Positions 44,200-55,741 of a stretch of DNA of 64,000 nucleotides are shown here, piece after piece. Origin of the DNA: Macrotis lagotis (Eukaryota; Chordata; Mammalia; Peramelemorphia; Peramelidae); the NCBI RefSeq assembly GCF_037893015.1, contig NC_133661.1, positions 220,738,545-220,802,544 on the forward strand. Reading direction: 5' to 3'. A model generated the notes under the pieces. The model did no database searches. It had not been told where the DNA came from and was given only the letters and a program-made list of their open reading frames with translations. The position numbers were made by a program, and so were the translations under genes. Each line of letters begins with the position of its first letter. Position 1 is the stretch's first letter.

Positions 44200-46625
44200 T
44201 ATGGACTAATTACAAGTACCTCAGTTCTATTCATTTATCTAATGTCTCTATTAACTTGGACAAAGAGATATTTACTTCAAAGATATTATTAGAACAGAGT
44301 AAAAATGGTTTTCACAGCACTTAATTTCTTTTATATCACCTTTGTCTGTTGGGAAAGAGAATTGTAGGGCTGGGTTAGCTCAGTTCCTATATAATAATAA
44401 TAATATCATTGCATCTGGATGCAGCATGACTGTTAGATGAGTTCTTCTATTGGACTGGGGTCTAAAAAGTCACTTCCAAAGAATCCCGAGGTTAACTACT
44501 CAGTTAACATGGTGTCTATGAAGGCTCTTCAAGGTACATTTCTACTTTCCTTATAGGTTGTCAATGTTTTCCAAAAGCAACTTCCCCAGACATGGGAAGA
44601 CATCAGCTGATGGATCTGGATATCCTCCAGGTTCCCATTACAGATGTCATCAGCAGCAGTGAACTTAGTCTTCTTATTAAACAAGCAGGTCCCCAAAAGG
44701 TTGCTATTGCAAAAGAAATCTAGCCTGGATCATGTAATACTCTGGAGATAGTAATAGTGCTTGCTGAAGTCTACATTCTTAAGATTGGAGGTCTTCTACA
44801 TGACAGTGTGAAAATAGGGTCAGTGCCCCCTTCTTTCCATAGATCTGATTCATCATGGGAGAACTGGATCTGGAATAGCTACAAAGAACTTAGTAAATTT
44901 TTTGTTTCCTTTAAAGTTTTGAAAGACTTGGGTATAGTTGTTTATAGAGCAAAGGAATCACTAGATAAAGAGAAATAGAAGATTAGAGAAAGATAGAGGT
45001 AGGATGATTGACAGGAGAGTCTATTGGAGGAGATGGATTCAAGGACATATGTAGATGGATTAACCTTGATGAGGAGCAAGACCACCTTTTCATCAAAGTC
45101 TGGAATAAGTGAAGAGAGAACAAAGGATGATTTGACAGATATTTGAGGTGAAAGAGAAGAGGAGAAGAGATGTCTTGTGATAAATGGCTTCTAGAAGTAA
45201 AGTACAAAGTGAAGTCCTCATTTAAGGACCTTAGCCATACAAAGAACAATTTTTTTTTCATGTGGCAAGTCTTTTGTTACTATCTAGGCTAATTCCTTGA
45301 AGATTTCTATATCCTTAAATGAATGGTAGTAGAGATTGAGATTTTTTAAGCCAAAGCAAAGCTGTCTCCTGCAGAATAATGATAATAGATAATGGGCTAG
45401 AACTATGGAGGAGGCATGCTGACACAGCTGATGGATGTTCTTTTAAAGCTTACAGTCTTTCAGATGGAAAGAAGCATGCCCACAAGCAACAAGATAAAAT
45501 GCTTATACAAAAAAAAAAATTAAAAGTCACAGAGTTATAAAGGGTCAGAGGAGAACCAGTTCACTTCTTTTTGAAAAGAAGTCATGGGTTATAAAAATAT
45601 TCATATATTCAAATATTCATAGACATTATTGCCAATCATAAAGACATTTTACAACTAGTTTATTATATGCTTGAAGAATAGTCCCATGGTATATAAAAGC
45701 AAATGGACCACAAGTAGCATTTTCCAAAATATTGTAAAAGATAAGTCAGGAGGGGGTAAAATTGGACTTTTACAGAGAACAAAGTGAGAGGCAAAGATAT
45801 ACATAAGAAAAAAATAAAATCACAAGGTAAAATAATACTTAGATAAGCAAAGACAAATGGATTTTGACTAGAGGAATTTGTAGACAGAGCAAGAATTAAT
45901 CAAATAGCAATAGATCTGGAGTTAGATGTCTCAACCAAATAAAATTTTTTCCATCATTAACCAGTGCTAAATTCAAAAGATTCAGCTAATTGCATGACCT
46001 ATTGTCTCAGGAAAATGGTGATTATATTTAAATTTTCATGTGACAACAAGATTCAAATAGGAGATACTACCAGATCTAGGTTTTAAAGGATGACTAGAAT
46101 CTAGAAAGCCAGAGATTAGTGACAAAGGGTTAAAGCAGACCTTCATGATTTATATGAAGGAATAATAATAATCATAAAAGCTCAGAGAGAGGAAAGTTCA
46201 AGACATGTTCAAGAACAGAAAATCGCTCAATTTAGCTGAGCAGAAAATGTGCATGGGGAGACAGGAAAGGCAAGCTAGGGACCAGTGATGGAGGGTCTTG
46301 AATACCAGGTTAAGTCACTATACAGACATGTAGGCATCCAAACAAACATACATACCCAACCGATGCATATATACACATACACACATGTAAGGATATGTTG
46401 AAAGTTTTTGAAAAAGATGGGTTATGATAGAATATAAGCTTAAGTAAGATTACTAGGACAACTATTGGTAGAATGGATTAGATAGGGAAAAATGAGAGAC
46501 CAAGATTTTTTTTTTACTTTTTTTCCTCACTTTATTTTTCTTGAGTTTTTTCTTTATTCTTTATTTGTGGAAAGGAGGGGCATGTTTACATTTATAGCTT
46601 GACTATTTGTTTTTCATGGCTACAA
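44200..46625. other. unassigned single-copy stretch, about 2.4 kb
   Basis: No gene. 46,250-46,500 (GATGGAGGGTCTTGAATACC and following) vaguely recalls an ancient mammalian LTR-type repeat but is not assignable. Confidence 0.4.
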
Positions 46626-47100
46626 ATTTTTTAATTTTTTTACTAAAGATATTATTTGAGTTTTTCAATTTTCCCCCCAATCTTACTTCCCTCCCCACCC
46701 CCCCACCCCCACGGAAAGCAATCTGTCAGTCTTTACTTTGTTTCCATGTTGTACATTGATCCAAATTGAGTGTGATGAGAGACAAATCATATCCTTAAAG
46801 AAGAGACAAGAAGTTTAAGAGGTAACAAGATAAGACAATAAGATATCTGTTTTGTTCTAAATTAAAGGGAATAGTCCTTGAATTTTGTTCAAACTTCACA
46901 GCTACTTATCTGGATACAGATGGCACTCTCCTTTGCAGACAGCCCAAAATTGTTCCCGATTGTTGTACTGATGGAATGAGTGAGTCCTTCAAGGTTGATG
47001 ATCACCCCCATGTTGCTGTTAGGGTGTACAGTGTTTTTCTGGTTCTGCTCATATCACTCAGCATCAGTTCATGCAAATCCCTCCAGGCTTCCCTGAAATC

Positions 47101-47436
47101 TCATCCCTCCTGGTTTCTAATAGAACAATAGTGTTCCATTACATACATATACCACAGTTTGCTAAGCCATTCCTCAATTGAAGGACATTTACTTGATTTC
47201 CAATTCTTTGCCACCACAAACAGGGCTGCTATGAATATTTTTGTACAAGTGATGTTTTTACCCTTTTTCATCATCTCTTCAGGGTATAGACCCAGTAGTG
47301 GTAATGCTGGGTCAAAGGGTATGCTCATTTTTGTTGCCCTTTAGGCATAGTTCCAAATTTCTCTCCAGAAAGGTTGGATGAGTTCACAGCTCCACCAACA
47401 GTCATCACCCAATATTCAAGAGACTCTGGGAACCTG
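47101..47436 (-). pseudogene. L1 ORF2 C-terminal remnant, copy C
   Basis: Encodes MSIPFDPALPLLGLYPEE, TCTKIFIAALFVVAKNWKS and LSKLWYMYVMEHYCSIRNQE. The first 36 bp (47,401-47,436) is not ORF2 coding sequence in frame: it has a TGA where full L1 has CGKSGILLH. Copy A carries the same 36 bp with one or two differences. Confidence 0.85.
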
Positions 47437-48178
47437 GTTTTTTGGGATCTCTTTCTCAGGGGGATCGGTGGAGTCTCTCCATTTCTATTTTGCCCTCTGC
47501 TTCTAGAATATCAGGGGCAGTTTTCCTGTAGCAATTCTTTGAAAATGATGTCAAGGCTCTTTTCCTGATCATGACTTTCAAGTATTCCAATAAATTTTAA
47601 ATTATCTTTCCTAAGTTTGTTTTCCATATCAGTTGTTTCTTCAATGTGATATTTCACATTTTCTTCTAATTTTTCATTTTTTTGGTTTTGAAGTATTGAT
47701 TCCTGATTTCTGGTGAATTCATCAATCTCCCTGAGTTCTATTCTTTGTCTGAAGGATTTGTTTTCCTCAGAGAGTTTTCTTATCTCTTTTTCCATCTGGT
47801 CCATTTTGCTTTTTTAAAAGCATTCTTCCCCTCAATAACTATTTGAACTGTTTTATCCATTTGACCTAAGCTGGTTTTTAGCATGCTATTTTCTTCAACA
47901 TTTTTTTGGATTTCCTTGACTAGGCTGCTGACTTTATTTTCATGTGTTACCTGCTTCTCTCTCATTTCTTTTCCCAGTTTTTCTTCTAACTCCCTCATTT
48001 GATTTTCAAAGTCTTTTTTAAGCTCTGTCATAGCCTGAGCCCAATTTCTGTTTTTCTTGGAGTCTTTAGATGCAGGAGCTTGTGTTTCCTCATCTTCAGA
48101 CTGAGTATATTGATCCTTCTTCGGATCATAGACAATGTATTTCTCAATGGTGTTCCTCTTTTTTCTCAGCTTGCTCAT
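47437..48178 (-). pseudogene. L1 ORF1 (N-terminal, coiled-coil, start of RRM), copy C
   Basis: ORF1p is the L1 RNA-binding trimer. The frame starts MSKLRKKRNTIEKYIVYDPK at 48,178 and runs 132 codons, with a long heptad coiled coil (LKKDFENQMRELEEKLGKEM and beyond). A one-base change in a T6 run at 47,810-47,815 (A6 in the coding sense) shifts the frame. The second frame (47,804-47,511) continues MDQMEKEIRKLSEENKSFRQ to DNLKFIGILE and DIIFKELLQENCP, the opening of the ORF1p RRM. A second shift near 47,518 restores DILEAEGKIEMERLHRSP, and a stop follows before the ORF2 junction. So three lesions break an otherwise well-preserved ORF1. Confidence 0.85.
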
Positions 48179-48914
48179 TTTCCCAGCCTAAGCCTGTTTT
48201 TGGGGTGCTTCCTGAGCTTTTGGAACACTCCCACAAGGGTCTCAGTGTGTGAGGCTCTGTCCTCCCTCCTGGTTTGTGAATGACCATATGCGCCCCCCTC
48301 TGCCACAGGGCTGAGGTGGGGGGGGCCCTGCTATTCTATGGGGGGGGGCCTAGACTGTGATCAGGATCTGAATGTGGTCAGAGCCCCAGAGTCCTGTTCC
48401 AGGGGCAGAGGAGAGAGCTCTGCAGTCTCTATCTCTTTTTATTCCCCTCCCTAGGTTCAATGGGCTCATGCCCTGGGGGCTCCTGCTTACTGGCTCTGCC
48501 TGCTTCTGTTCCTGGATGTGCCCTGCTGAGGCCATGTTGCTCTCTGTGTGCCCTGAGGGCTGGGCTTCACATGCTCACTCTGGTAGAGGTCCCCTGCTGT
48601 TCCCCCATTTTGTGCTTGATGCTCCCTGGGGAGTAGCTCAGAAGACTCCCCCACTGCTGTGAGCCACGGCTCCCAGCAACCTGGGGCTGCCTCCCGGAGG
48701 CTGAAGTTCTTTCGCTCTGGCAGGCTGCCCCTCTGACCCCAGGGAGCAGAGCCTTTCTGCTCTTTTCCAGGTTACCTTGAGTAGGAGAACTGCCTCCCTG
48801 TTTCCCTCTGTGGGTTCTGTCTCTTGAAAATTTAGTTATAGTCCTTAGCTTATGAGTTTTATGAGAGAGCACCTAAGACAGGATCCAGTCTTGTCACCAT
48901 CTTGCCCCCACCCC

Positions 48915-49560
48915 GGTTTCTAATAGAACAATAGTGTTCCATGGCATACATATACCACAGTTGCTAAGCCATTTCCCAATTGAAGGACATTTCCTTGATT
49001 TCCAATTCTTTGCCACCACAAACAGGGATGCTATAAATAGTTTTGTACAAGTGATGTTTTTGCCCTTTTTCATCATCTCTTCAGGGTATGGACCCAGTAG
49101 TGGTATTGCTGGGTCAAAGGGTATGCACATTTTTATTGGCCTTTGGGCATAGTTCCAAATAGCTCTCCAGAAAGGTTGGATGAATTCACAGCTCTATCAA
49201 CAGTGTAACAGTATCCCAGATTTCCCACAATCCTTCCAAAAATGTTCATTATCCTTTCTGGTCACATTGGCCAATCTGAGAGGTGTGAGGTGGTACCTCA
49301 GAGAAGCTTTAATTTGCATTTCTCTAATAATTAATGATTTAGAGCAATTTTCCATATGGCTATGGATTGCTTTGATCTCCTCACCTGTAAATTGCCTTTG
49401 CATATCCTTTGACCATTTGTCAATTGGGGAATGGCTTTTCCTTTTAAAAATATGATTCAGCTCTCTGTATATTTTAGAAATGAGTCCTTTGTCAGGATCA
49501 TTGGTTGTAAAGATTGTTTCCCAATTTACAACATTTCTTTTGATCTTGGTTACAGTGGGG
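48915..49560 (-). pseudogene. L1 ORF2, 3' part beyond the retrocopy, copy D
   Basis: Resumes exactly where the upstream part stopped: after KTTVT come TKIKRN-like codons, then MQRQFTGEEIKAIHSHMENC, SLIIREMQIKASLRYHLTPL, CGKSGILLHC (49,197-49,403), and IPFDPAIPLLGPYPEE to KWLSNCGICMPW (48,894-49,130). Human ORF2p has the same order. It ends at 48,915 where copy C begins. Confidence 0.92.
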
Positions 49561-50662
49561 TTTTTTTGGTCCTTTTAACTTTTTTTTATTTTCCAGTTGA
49601 AGCTATTTGTGATTTAAGTTATACAAATGGCACTTGGAAAAAAAATTTTAACTGAAAATTTACCACCCGAATGGACTGCTTTTGGAGTCACAACATCTGA
49701 TACAAGAGATAGGAAAAAAAGGATTCTCAACCTACTTTCACAGGGAGAAGCCAGTAAGGAGGCAACCAGGGGGCCAGATGGTTGTTTGGGAAAGTATAGG
49801 TAAGGTGTGGGGGGACGGAAGGGGGAGGGGGTGGGGTGCACAGAGCTGAAGGCAAAGGAAGGCCAGAAAGCACATGGTTGCCTAAGTTCTCTCTTTCAGA
49901 CATGGCTTTGGTCTCCCACAAATTCTGTCTTGAAGCTCCTGGAGATCCAAGGGGCTGACAACATACAACAGGGAAGGGAAAAACCAAGAAGAGCCAGTTT
50001 TGCTCCATCCCCATTCACAAGAATTTCAGATTCCAGTTATAGACACTTAGCACCGACTCAGAGGGGAAGAGGCAACCTCTGTAATAGCAACAAAGGTATA
50101 AGGCTTCTAAGGGAGCATTCTGTGTCTTTCTCCCAAACTTAGGGAAAAATCCTCTCTCAGCAAGTTTCTTCCTGACCCTCAAGCAGAAAGGGCCATGAAG
50201 GTAATCAGCACCCCCCCAACTTGAGAGCTAGGCAAGGTTTGATGATGAAGCAGGTCAGGGGAGGGTCCCAGTTGAGCCCACCAGAAAAAAGGAAAGGGGC
50301 AGCAAAAAAAGAAGTCCCCTGGTGGTAAGCAGGAAGAGGGGATTACAACTACTTTTAGCTTGGAAAGGGGATATAGGAGTTCACATTCCAACTCTAGCTG
50401 ATGAAGGGAGGCAGCCAAGAGGGGAGAGGAGGCACAGAGAGCAAGCAGGCAGGGAATTGATAGATGGAGAAGCAATGCTTTCTGAGAAGCCCTCCAATAA
50501 AGAAGGGTCTCTCCTCAGTGCCTGCATAAACTCTGAAGGTTCAGCATCACCTCTTACAGATGTTCACATTGTTATATTCTAATGAAGACCAATTACAGAC
50601 AATTCTGATAGTGCCACAGAGAGCTTATATAAATATAAATATATATATATGTATGTCTATAT

Positions 50663-50727
<65 letters not shown>

Positions 50728-51849
50728 CTGTTTTGGTCATTTCTCTGCATCCAGTAACAGGATATTTTCATGCCATCATTGCAGAAGGGAGAGCTCCTGG
50801 GAAAGGGGGGAGGGGGGCTGGGAAAATAAGGGTGGATTGAATACCCAAGAGCATTTCAGCCACTGGGCAGTGGAGTAGCTACAATTGGGACTGGGCATCT
50901 AGCAATTAAAACAAAATATGTGCAGTTAGGTTAGAGAGGTTTCCAGCAGATAACATAAAGGGGAAGAAAAAAAAAAAAAGCAACACATTAAAAAAAAAAA
51001 GATCGAACCACCACCACTGTGCAAAGTTCGCCAAGCAAGATTTTAGAACTACAAATGGAAATTTTACCTTCTTTTTTGCAATTTCAACCATTATTCCTGG
51101 AAAATGAGAGAAGGAAACTAAAACACAAGTCAGCTTGGCTCTTTTCAACCAAAAGGTATTCAGCCCATTACTTCTAAGGCACCTGTAGCAGCTCCAAGGG
51201 TTTAGGTACTGAGCCAGCAGAAAATTTAATAAATGGCTAGGCTTCTATCCCCAAGTTTAAAGCTTAGCAACCCCTAAGCTGCGGTGTCTATCCCTTTCCC
51301 ATCATGCATGAAGCTAATAGTAATACTTTTCTTTGCGGTGGCATATTTCCCATTTGCAGCCTTCAGAGTGATCCACTTGTCACACCATTCTATGTCAGAG
51401 TAGCAACTGGCATTCTTGGTTGAAGCAGTAGACTGTATTCCACCATTGGATGTGAGGGTCCAATACTTGCCAGTGTGGGTTCTGAAAGCACACTTCTTAG
51501 TGTCCCTATTGATCTCTAGTTGGAAAGTATCCTGATCACTCTCTTCATCCTGATTGGCAGAGAGATCCATTCACTGGTGCGTGGAGGCGTTCCTCTGGTT
51601 GCCCACCCGCAGCACCACCTGGGGACAGCTCTGCTCCAGCACGAAGAGCTCGTCCTTGCCCACCTTGGTGCCCTTGCCGGCCTTGAGTGTGCCACTGGGG
51701 CCCGACGGTACCAGGTAGCGGCCCTGGCAGTCGCGGAAAGCCACCTTGCCGGAGGGGAACTTGAGTGTGTAGCCCGTGGCGGGCTCGGGCCGCTCCACCA
51801 GGCGGCCGTCTTGGCTCAGGAAGCGGTGGTCGGCCGTCTGCACCGGTTA
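49561..51849 (-). pseudogene. FSCN1: processed retrocopy of fascin-1 (actin-bundling protein), partial and internally deleted
   Basis: Fascin bundles actin filaments through four beta-trefoil domains. This intronless minus-strand copy starts at about residue 212 of 493 ([15 protein letters not shown] at 51,843) and reads [42 protein letters not shown]. One stop (TGA for the Gly before [10 protein letters not shown], 51,571-51,573) is followed in the same frame by [20 protein letters not shown] and [12 protein letters not shown] to NGKYATAKK (near residue 360). Exon junctions expected in this span are fused, as in a processed mRNA. The last 130 or so residues are absent: the frame passes into AT-rich sequence resembling the FSCN1 3' UTR, and the final bases (49,585-49,640, sense GCCATTTGTATAAC, TAGCTTCAACTGGAAA) match the human 3' end as I remember it, followed by A7 (49,561-49,567). 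GGTTACAGTGG flanks it at 49,548-49,558 and 51,850-51,860. Confidence 0.93.
50637..50727. repeat. (AT)n microsatellite within the fascin 3' UTR-like part
   Basis: AT/TA run with a GTATGTCTATATATACATAC interruption near its start. Confidence 0.95.
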
Positions 51850-54800
51850 GGTTACAGTGGTTTTATCTGAGCAAAAGCTCTTTAATTTAATGTAATCAAA
51901 ATCATGTAATTGGTTTTTGTTGATGTTCTCCAACTCTTCCTTAGTCATAAACTGCTTCCCTTTCATTGGATCTGACAGGTAAACTAGTCCTTGATCTTCT
52001 AATTGACTTATAGTATTGTTTTTATGTCTAAGTCCTGTACCCATTTGGATCTTATCTTGGTAAAGGGTGTTAGGTATTGGTCTAATCTAAGTTTCTTCCA
52101 TACTAACTTGCAATTATCCCAGCAGCTTTTATCAAAGAGGGAGTTTTTATCCCAATAACTAAACTCTTTGGGTTTATCAAACAGCAGATTACTATAATCA
52201 CCTCCTGCTTTTAAACCTAGTCTATTCCACTGGTCCACCACTCTATTTCTTAGCCAATACCAAACAGTTTTGATGACTGATGTTTTATAATATGATTTTA
52301 GATCAGGTAGGGCTAAGCCACCTTCTTTTGCACTTTTTTTCATTAAGCTCCTGGAAATTCTTGACTTTTTTATTTCTCCATATGAATTTACTTACAATTT
52401 TTTTCTAATTCATTAAAGTAATTTTTTTGGAATTTTGATTGGTAGGGCACTAAATAAGCAGTTTAGTTTTGGTAGAATTGTTATTTTTATTATATTAGCT
52501 CTACCTGTTCATGAGCAGTTGACATTTTTCCCAGTTATTTAAATCTGATTTAATTTCTGTGAGAAGGGTTTTATAATTGTTTTCAAAAAGTTTCTGAGTC
52601 TGTCTTGGCAAATAGACTACCAAGTATTTTATATTATTTAACATTACTTTGAATGGGATTTCACTTCCTAGCTCTTCCTGCTGTATCTTGCTAGACATAT
52701 ATAGAAAAGTTGAGGATTTATGAGGGTTTATTTTATAACCTGCAACTTTGCTAAAATTGCTAATTGTTTCCAATAGTTTTTTGGATGATTTCTTGGGATT
52801 CTCTAGGTAGACCATCATGTCATCTGCAAAGAGTGAGAGTTTTGTCTCTTCCTTCCCAATTCTAATTCCTTCAATTTCTTTTTCTTCTCTAATTGCTGAA
52901 GCTAACATTTCTAATACAATATTGAATAGTAGTGGTGATAATGGGCACCCTTATTTCACCCCAGATCTTATTGGGAATGCCTCTAGCCTTTCCCCATTGA
53001 ATATCATGCTTGTTGATGGTTTCAGATAGATACTGCTAATTATTCTAAGGAACAGTACATTTATTCCTACACTCTTTAGTGTTTTTAGTAGGAATGGATG
53101 CTGTATTTTGTCAAAAAGCTTTTTCAGTATCTATTGTTATGATCATTTAATTTCTGATAGGTTTGCTGTTGATATAATTGAGTATAATAACAGTTTTCCT
53201 AACATTGAACCAACCCTGCATTCCTGGAATAAATCCTACTTGATCATAATTTATTATCCTAGTGATAACTTGTTCTAATCATTTTGCTATGATTTTATTT
53301 AAGATTTTTGCATCTATATTCATCAGGGAGATAGGTCTATAATTTTCTTTCTCTGTTTTAACTCTTCCTGGTTTAGGTAACAGCACCATATTGGTGTCAT
53401 AGAAAGAGTTAGGCAGACATCCATCTTTCCCTATTTTTGCAAAGAGTTTATATAGAATTGGAACCAATTGTTCCTTAAATGTTTGGTAGAATTTGCTTGT
53501 GAATCCATCAAGCCCTGAAGATCTTTTCTTAGGGAGTTCAATGATGGTTTGTTGAATTTCTTTTTCTGAGATAGGGTTGTTTAGGTATTTAATCTCTTCT
53601 TCATTTAACCTGGATAATGTATATTTTTGTAAATATTCATCCATTTCACTTAGATTATCAATTTTATTGGCATAGAGTTGGGCAAAATAATTTCAAATTA
53701 TTAATTTAATTTCCTCCTCATTGGTGGTGAGTTCACCTTTTTCATTTTTGATACTAGCAATTTGGTGTTCTTTATTTTTTTTAAATCAGTTTGACCAGAG
53801 GCTTATCAATTTTATTGGTTCTTTTCATAAAACAAACTTTTGGTTTTATTTATTAATTCAATAGTTTTTTTTCTTTTGATTTTATTAATTTCTCCTTTAA
53901 TTTTTAGAATTTATAATTTGGTATTTAATTGGGGATTTTTGATTTGTTCCTTCTCTAATTCTTTTACTTGCATGTTTAGTTCATTGATTTCCTCTTTCTC
54001 CAATTTATTCATGTAAGCATTTAAAGATATAATATATCCCCTTAGAGCCGCTTTGAGTGAATCCCATAGGATTTGGTATGTTGTTTCATTGTTATCATTA
54101 TCTAGGATAAAATGGTTAATTCTTTCTATAATTTGTTTTCTGGTCCACTCATTCTTTAAAATGAGGTTATTCAGTTTCTAATTAGTTCTGAGTGTATATC
54201 TCCTTGGCCCAATATTGCATATGACTTTTATTGCATTGTGATCTGAGAAAGATGTATTCACAATTTCTGCCTTTCTGCAGTTGATCATTATGTTTTTATT
54301 TCTTAGTACATGGTCAATTTTTGTATGTTTCCTGTACTATAGAGAAAAAAGTATATTCCTTTCTATCCCCATTCAATTTCCTCCATAAGTCTACAATATC
54401 AAGCTTTCCTAACAATCTATTTATCTCCTTAACGTCTTTCTTGTTTATTTCATGATTCGATTTATCTATATCTGAGAGCTGGAGGTTGAGGTCTCCCACT
54501 AGGATAGTTTTTGCTGTCTAGGTCTTCCTGTAGTTTTTCAGCTTCTCCTCTATGAATTTGGAAGCTATCCCACTGGGTGCTTATATATTCAGTATTGAAA
54601 TGACTTTATTGTTTATGGTACCTTTTGGGAGGATAAAGTTTCCTTCCTTATATCTTTTAATGGTATCTATTTTTGCTGCTGCTTTGTCTGAGATAAGGAT
54701 TGCTACCCCTGCTTTTTTTACTTCAGCTGAAGCAAAATATATTTTGCTCCAACCTTTTACCTTTACTCTAAATGTATCTCTTTGCTCCAAATGAGTTTCT

Positions 54801-54970
54801 TGTAAGCAGCATATTGTAGGATTCTGGTTTTTAATCCACTCTGCTATTTGCTTATGTTTTAATAGAGAGTTCATCCCATTCACATTCAAAATTATGGTTT
54901 CTGATTCTTTATTGCCCTCCATGCTATCTTCCCTCTGTTTGTATTTCCCCCCTTCCCCCCATTTATCCAT
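51850..54970 (-). pseudogene. L1 ORF2, 5' part (endonuclease, reverse transcriptase), copy D
   Basis: The likely start is MEGNKESETIILNVNGMNSL at 54,922. The AP-endonuclease domain shows NVNGMNS, CCLQETH (catalytic Glu), GVAILISDKA and MGDLNLQLSD (metal-binding Asp). The reverse transcriptase shows [41 protein letters not shown] (53,279-53,644) and the catalytic FADD box at 52,819-52,830 within [15 protein letters not shown]. The following region (52,008-52,343) has KEGGLALPDLKSYY and WYWLRNR. Frames are broken into at least six pieces by stops and shifts. It is interrupted after FCSDKTTVT by the fascin copy. Confidence 0.92.
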
Positions 54971-55741
54971 ATTCCCCAGTATTTTTTTCTGAATACCACC
55001 TCCTTCAATGTGTTTGCCCTCCTATATCACCCATCCCCTTTCTTTCCCCTTTCCGATATTCCCTTTTCCCTTCCCTTCCTTTTGTTAGTTTCCCTTTTTC
55101 CCCAATCCCCTTCCCTTTATCTGTCCCCCCCCCCTTCCCTTTTCCCCTTTTAATACTTGAATGGTTAGATGTTTTATAACTTAAATTAGTATGTGTAGGT
55201 TGACTTAAAGCCAAGTCTGATGAGAAGTTTCAGGTGTTTCTCATCTGCTCCCTTCTTCCCCTCTATTACCAGAGTTACTTTGTATCTCTTAGTGTAATGA
55301 GCTTTACCCCATTCAATCCCCTCCCGCCTCCCATCTCTTTCCTGTCCCCCTTTTTGAGGAGGTGGTGTTTTTTAGATCATTCTATCTGAGCTATACAAAA
55401 TTCTGAGTATCTGTCACTTCTAGCCTTCTATCTAATAGAGTTAAAATTCTTGAGAGTTATTAGAGTCTTTCTCTCAAGTGGGGTTAAAGCCAGTTACATC
55501 CTATTAGATAGCAGTCTCATGGATAGACCATGAATGTCCATCATTTCTGGCTAGGTATATTCTCTCTGTTAGAGTTACAATTCTCAAGATTTATGAGAAT
55601 CTTTTCCCCCATGCTGGGATATAGTAGCCAGTTTCAACTTATTGGATAGCAGTTTTTTTTGTTTTTCTCCCCCCCCCTTTTTTTACCTTTGCATGTGTCT
55701 CTTGAACCTCATGTTTGATGTCCAAATTTTCTATTTAGGTC
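54971..55741 (-). other. unusually long spacer between ORF1 and ORF2 of copy D, polypurine-rich
   Basis: About 770-820 bases separate the ORF1 stop from the ORF2 start, much longer than the roughly 60 bases of human L1. On the L1 sense strand 54,940-55,150 is almost all G and A. An internal tandem duplication is suggested at 55,380-55,660, where ATTCT(T/C)(G/A)AGA(G/T)TTAT occurs twice with surrounding similarity. Confidence 0.6.

Larger units (their letters stand above)
46627..48914 (-). mobile_element. short internally deleted L1 (copy C): 5' UTR, partial ORF1, ORF2 tail, 3' UTR
   Basis: Minus-strand element of about 2.3 kb with both ends present. The 5' end at 48,914 begins GGGGTGGGGGCAAGATGGTG, like other L1 5' ends. 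Then come a GC-rich 5' UTR (48,179-48,914), ORF1 from its start codon at 48,178 to about 47,437, a 36 bp junction segment, the ORF2p C-terminal codons from CWW at 47,400, and the 3' UTR to a T-rich run near 46,627. The endonuclease and nearly all of the reverse transcriptase are missing. It resembles half-L1 (HAL1) in plan, but its ORF1 is cut within the RNA-recognition domain. Confidence 0.85.

Noticed and set aside
48372..48872. GC-rich open frames on both strands (about 96 and 101 codons) that look protein-like
   Set aside because: They lie in the L1 copy C 5' UTR; no frame extends beyond it or resembles a known protein.
51520..51870. 116-codon plus-strand frame
   Set aside because: It is the antisense of the GC-rich fascin coding sequence.
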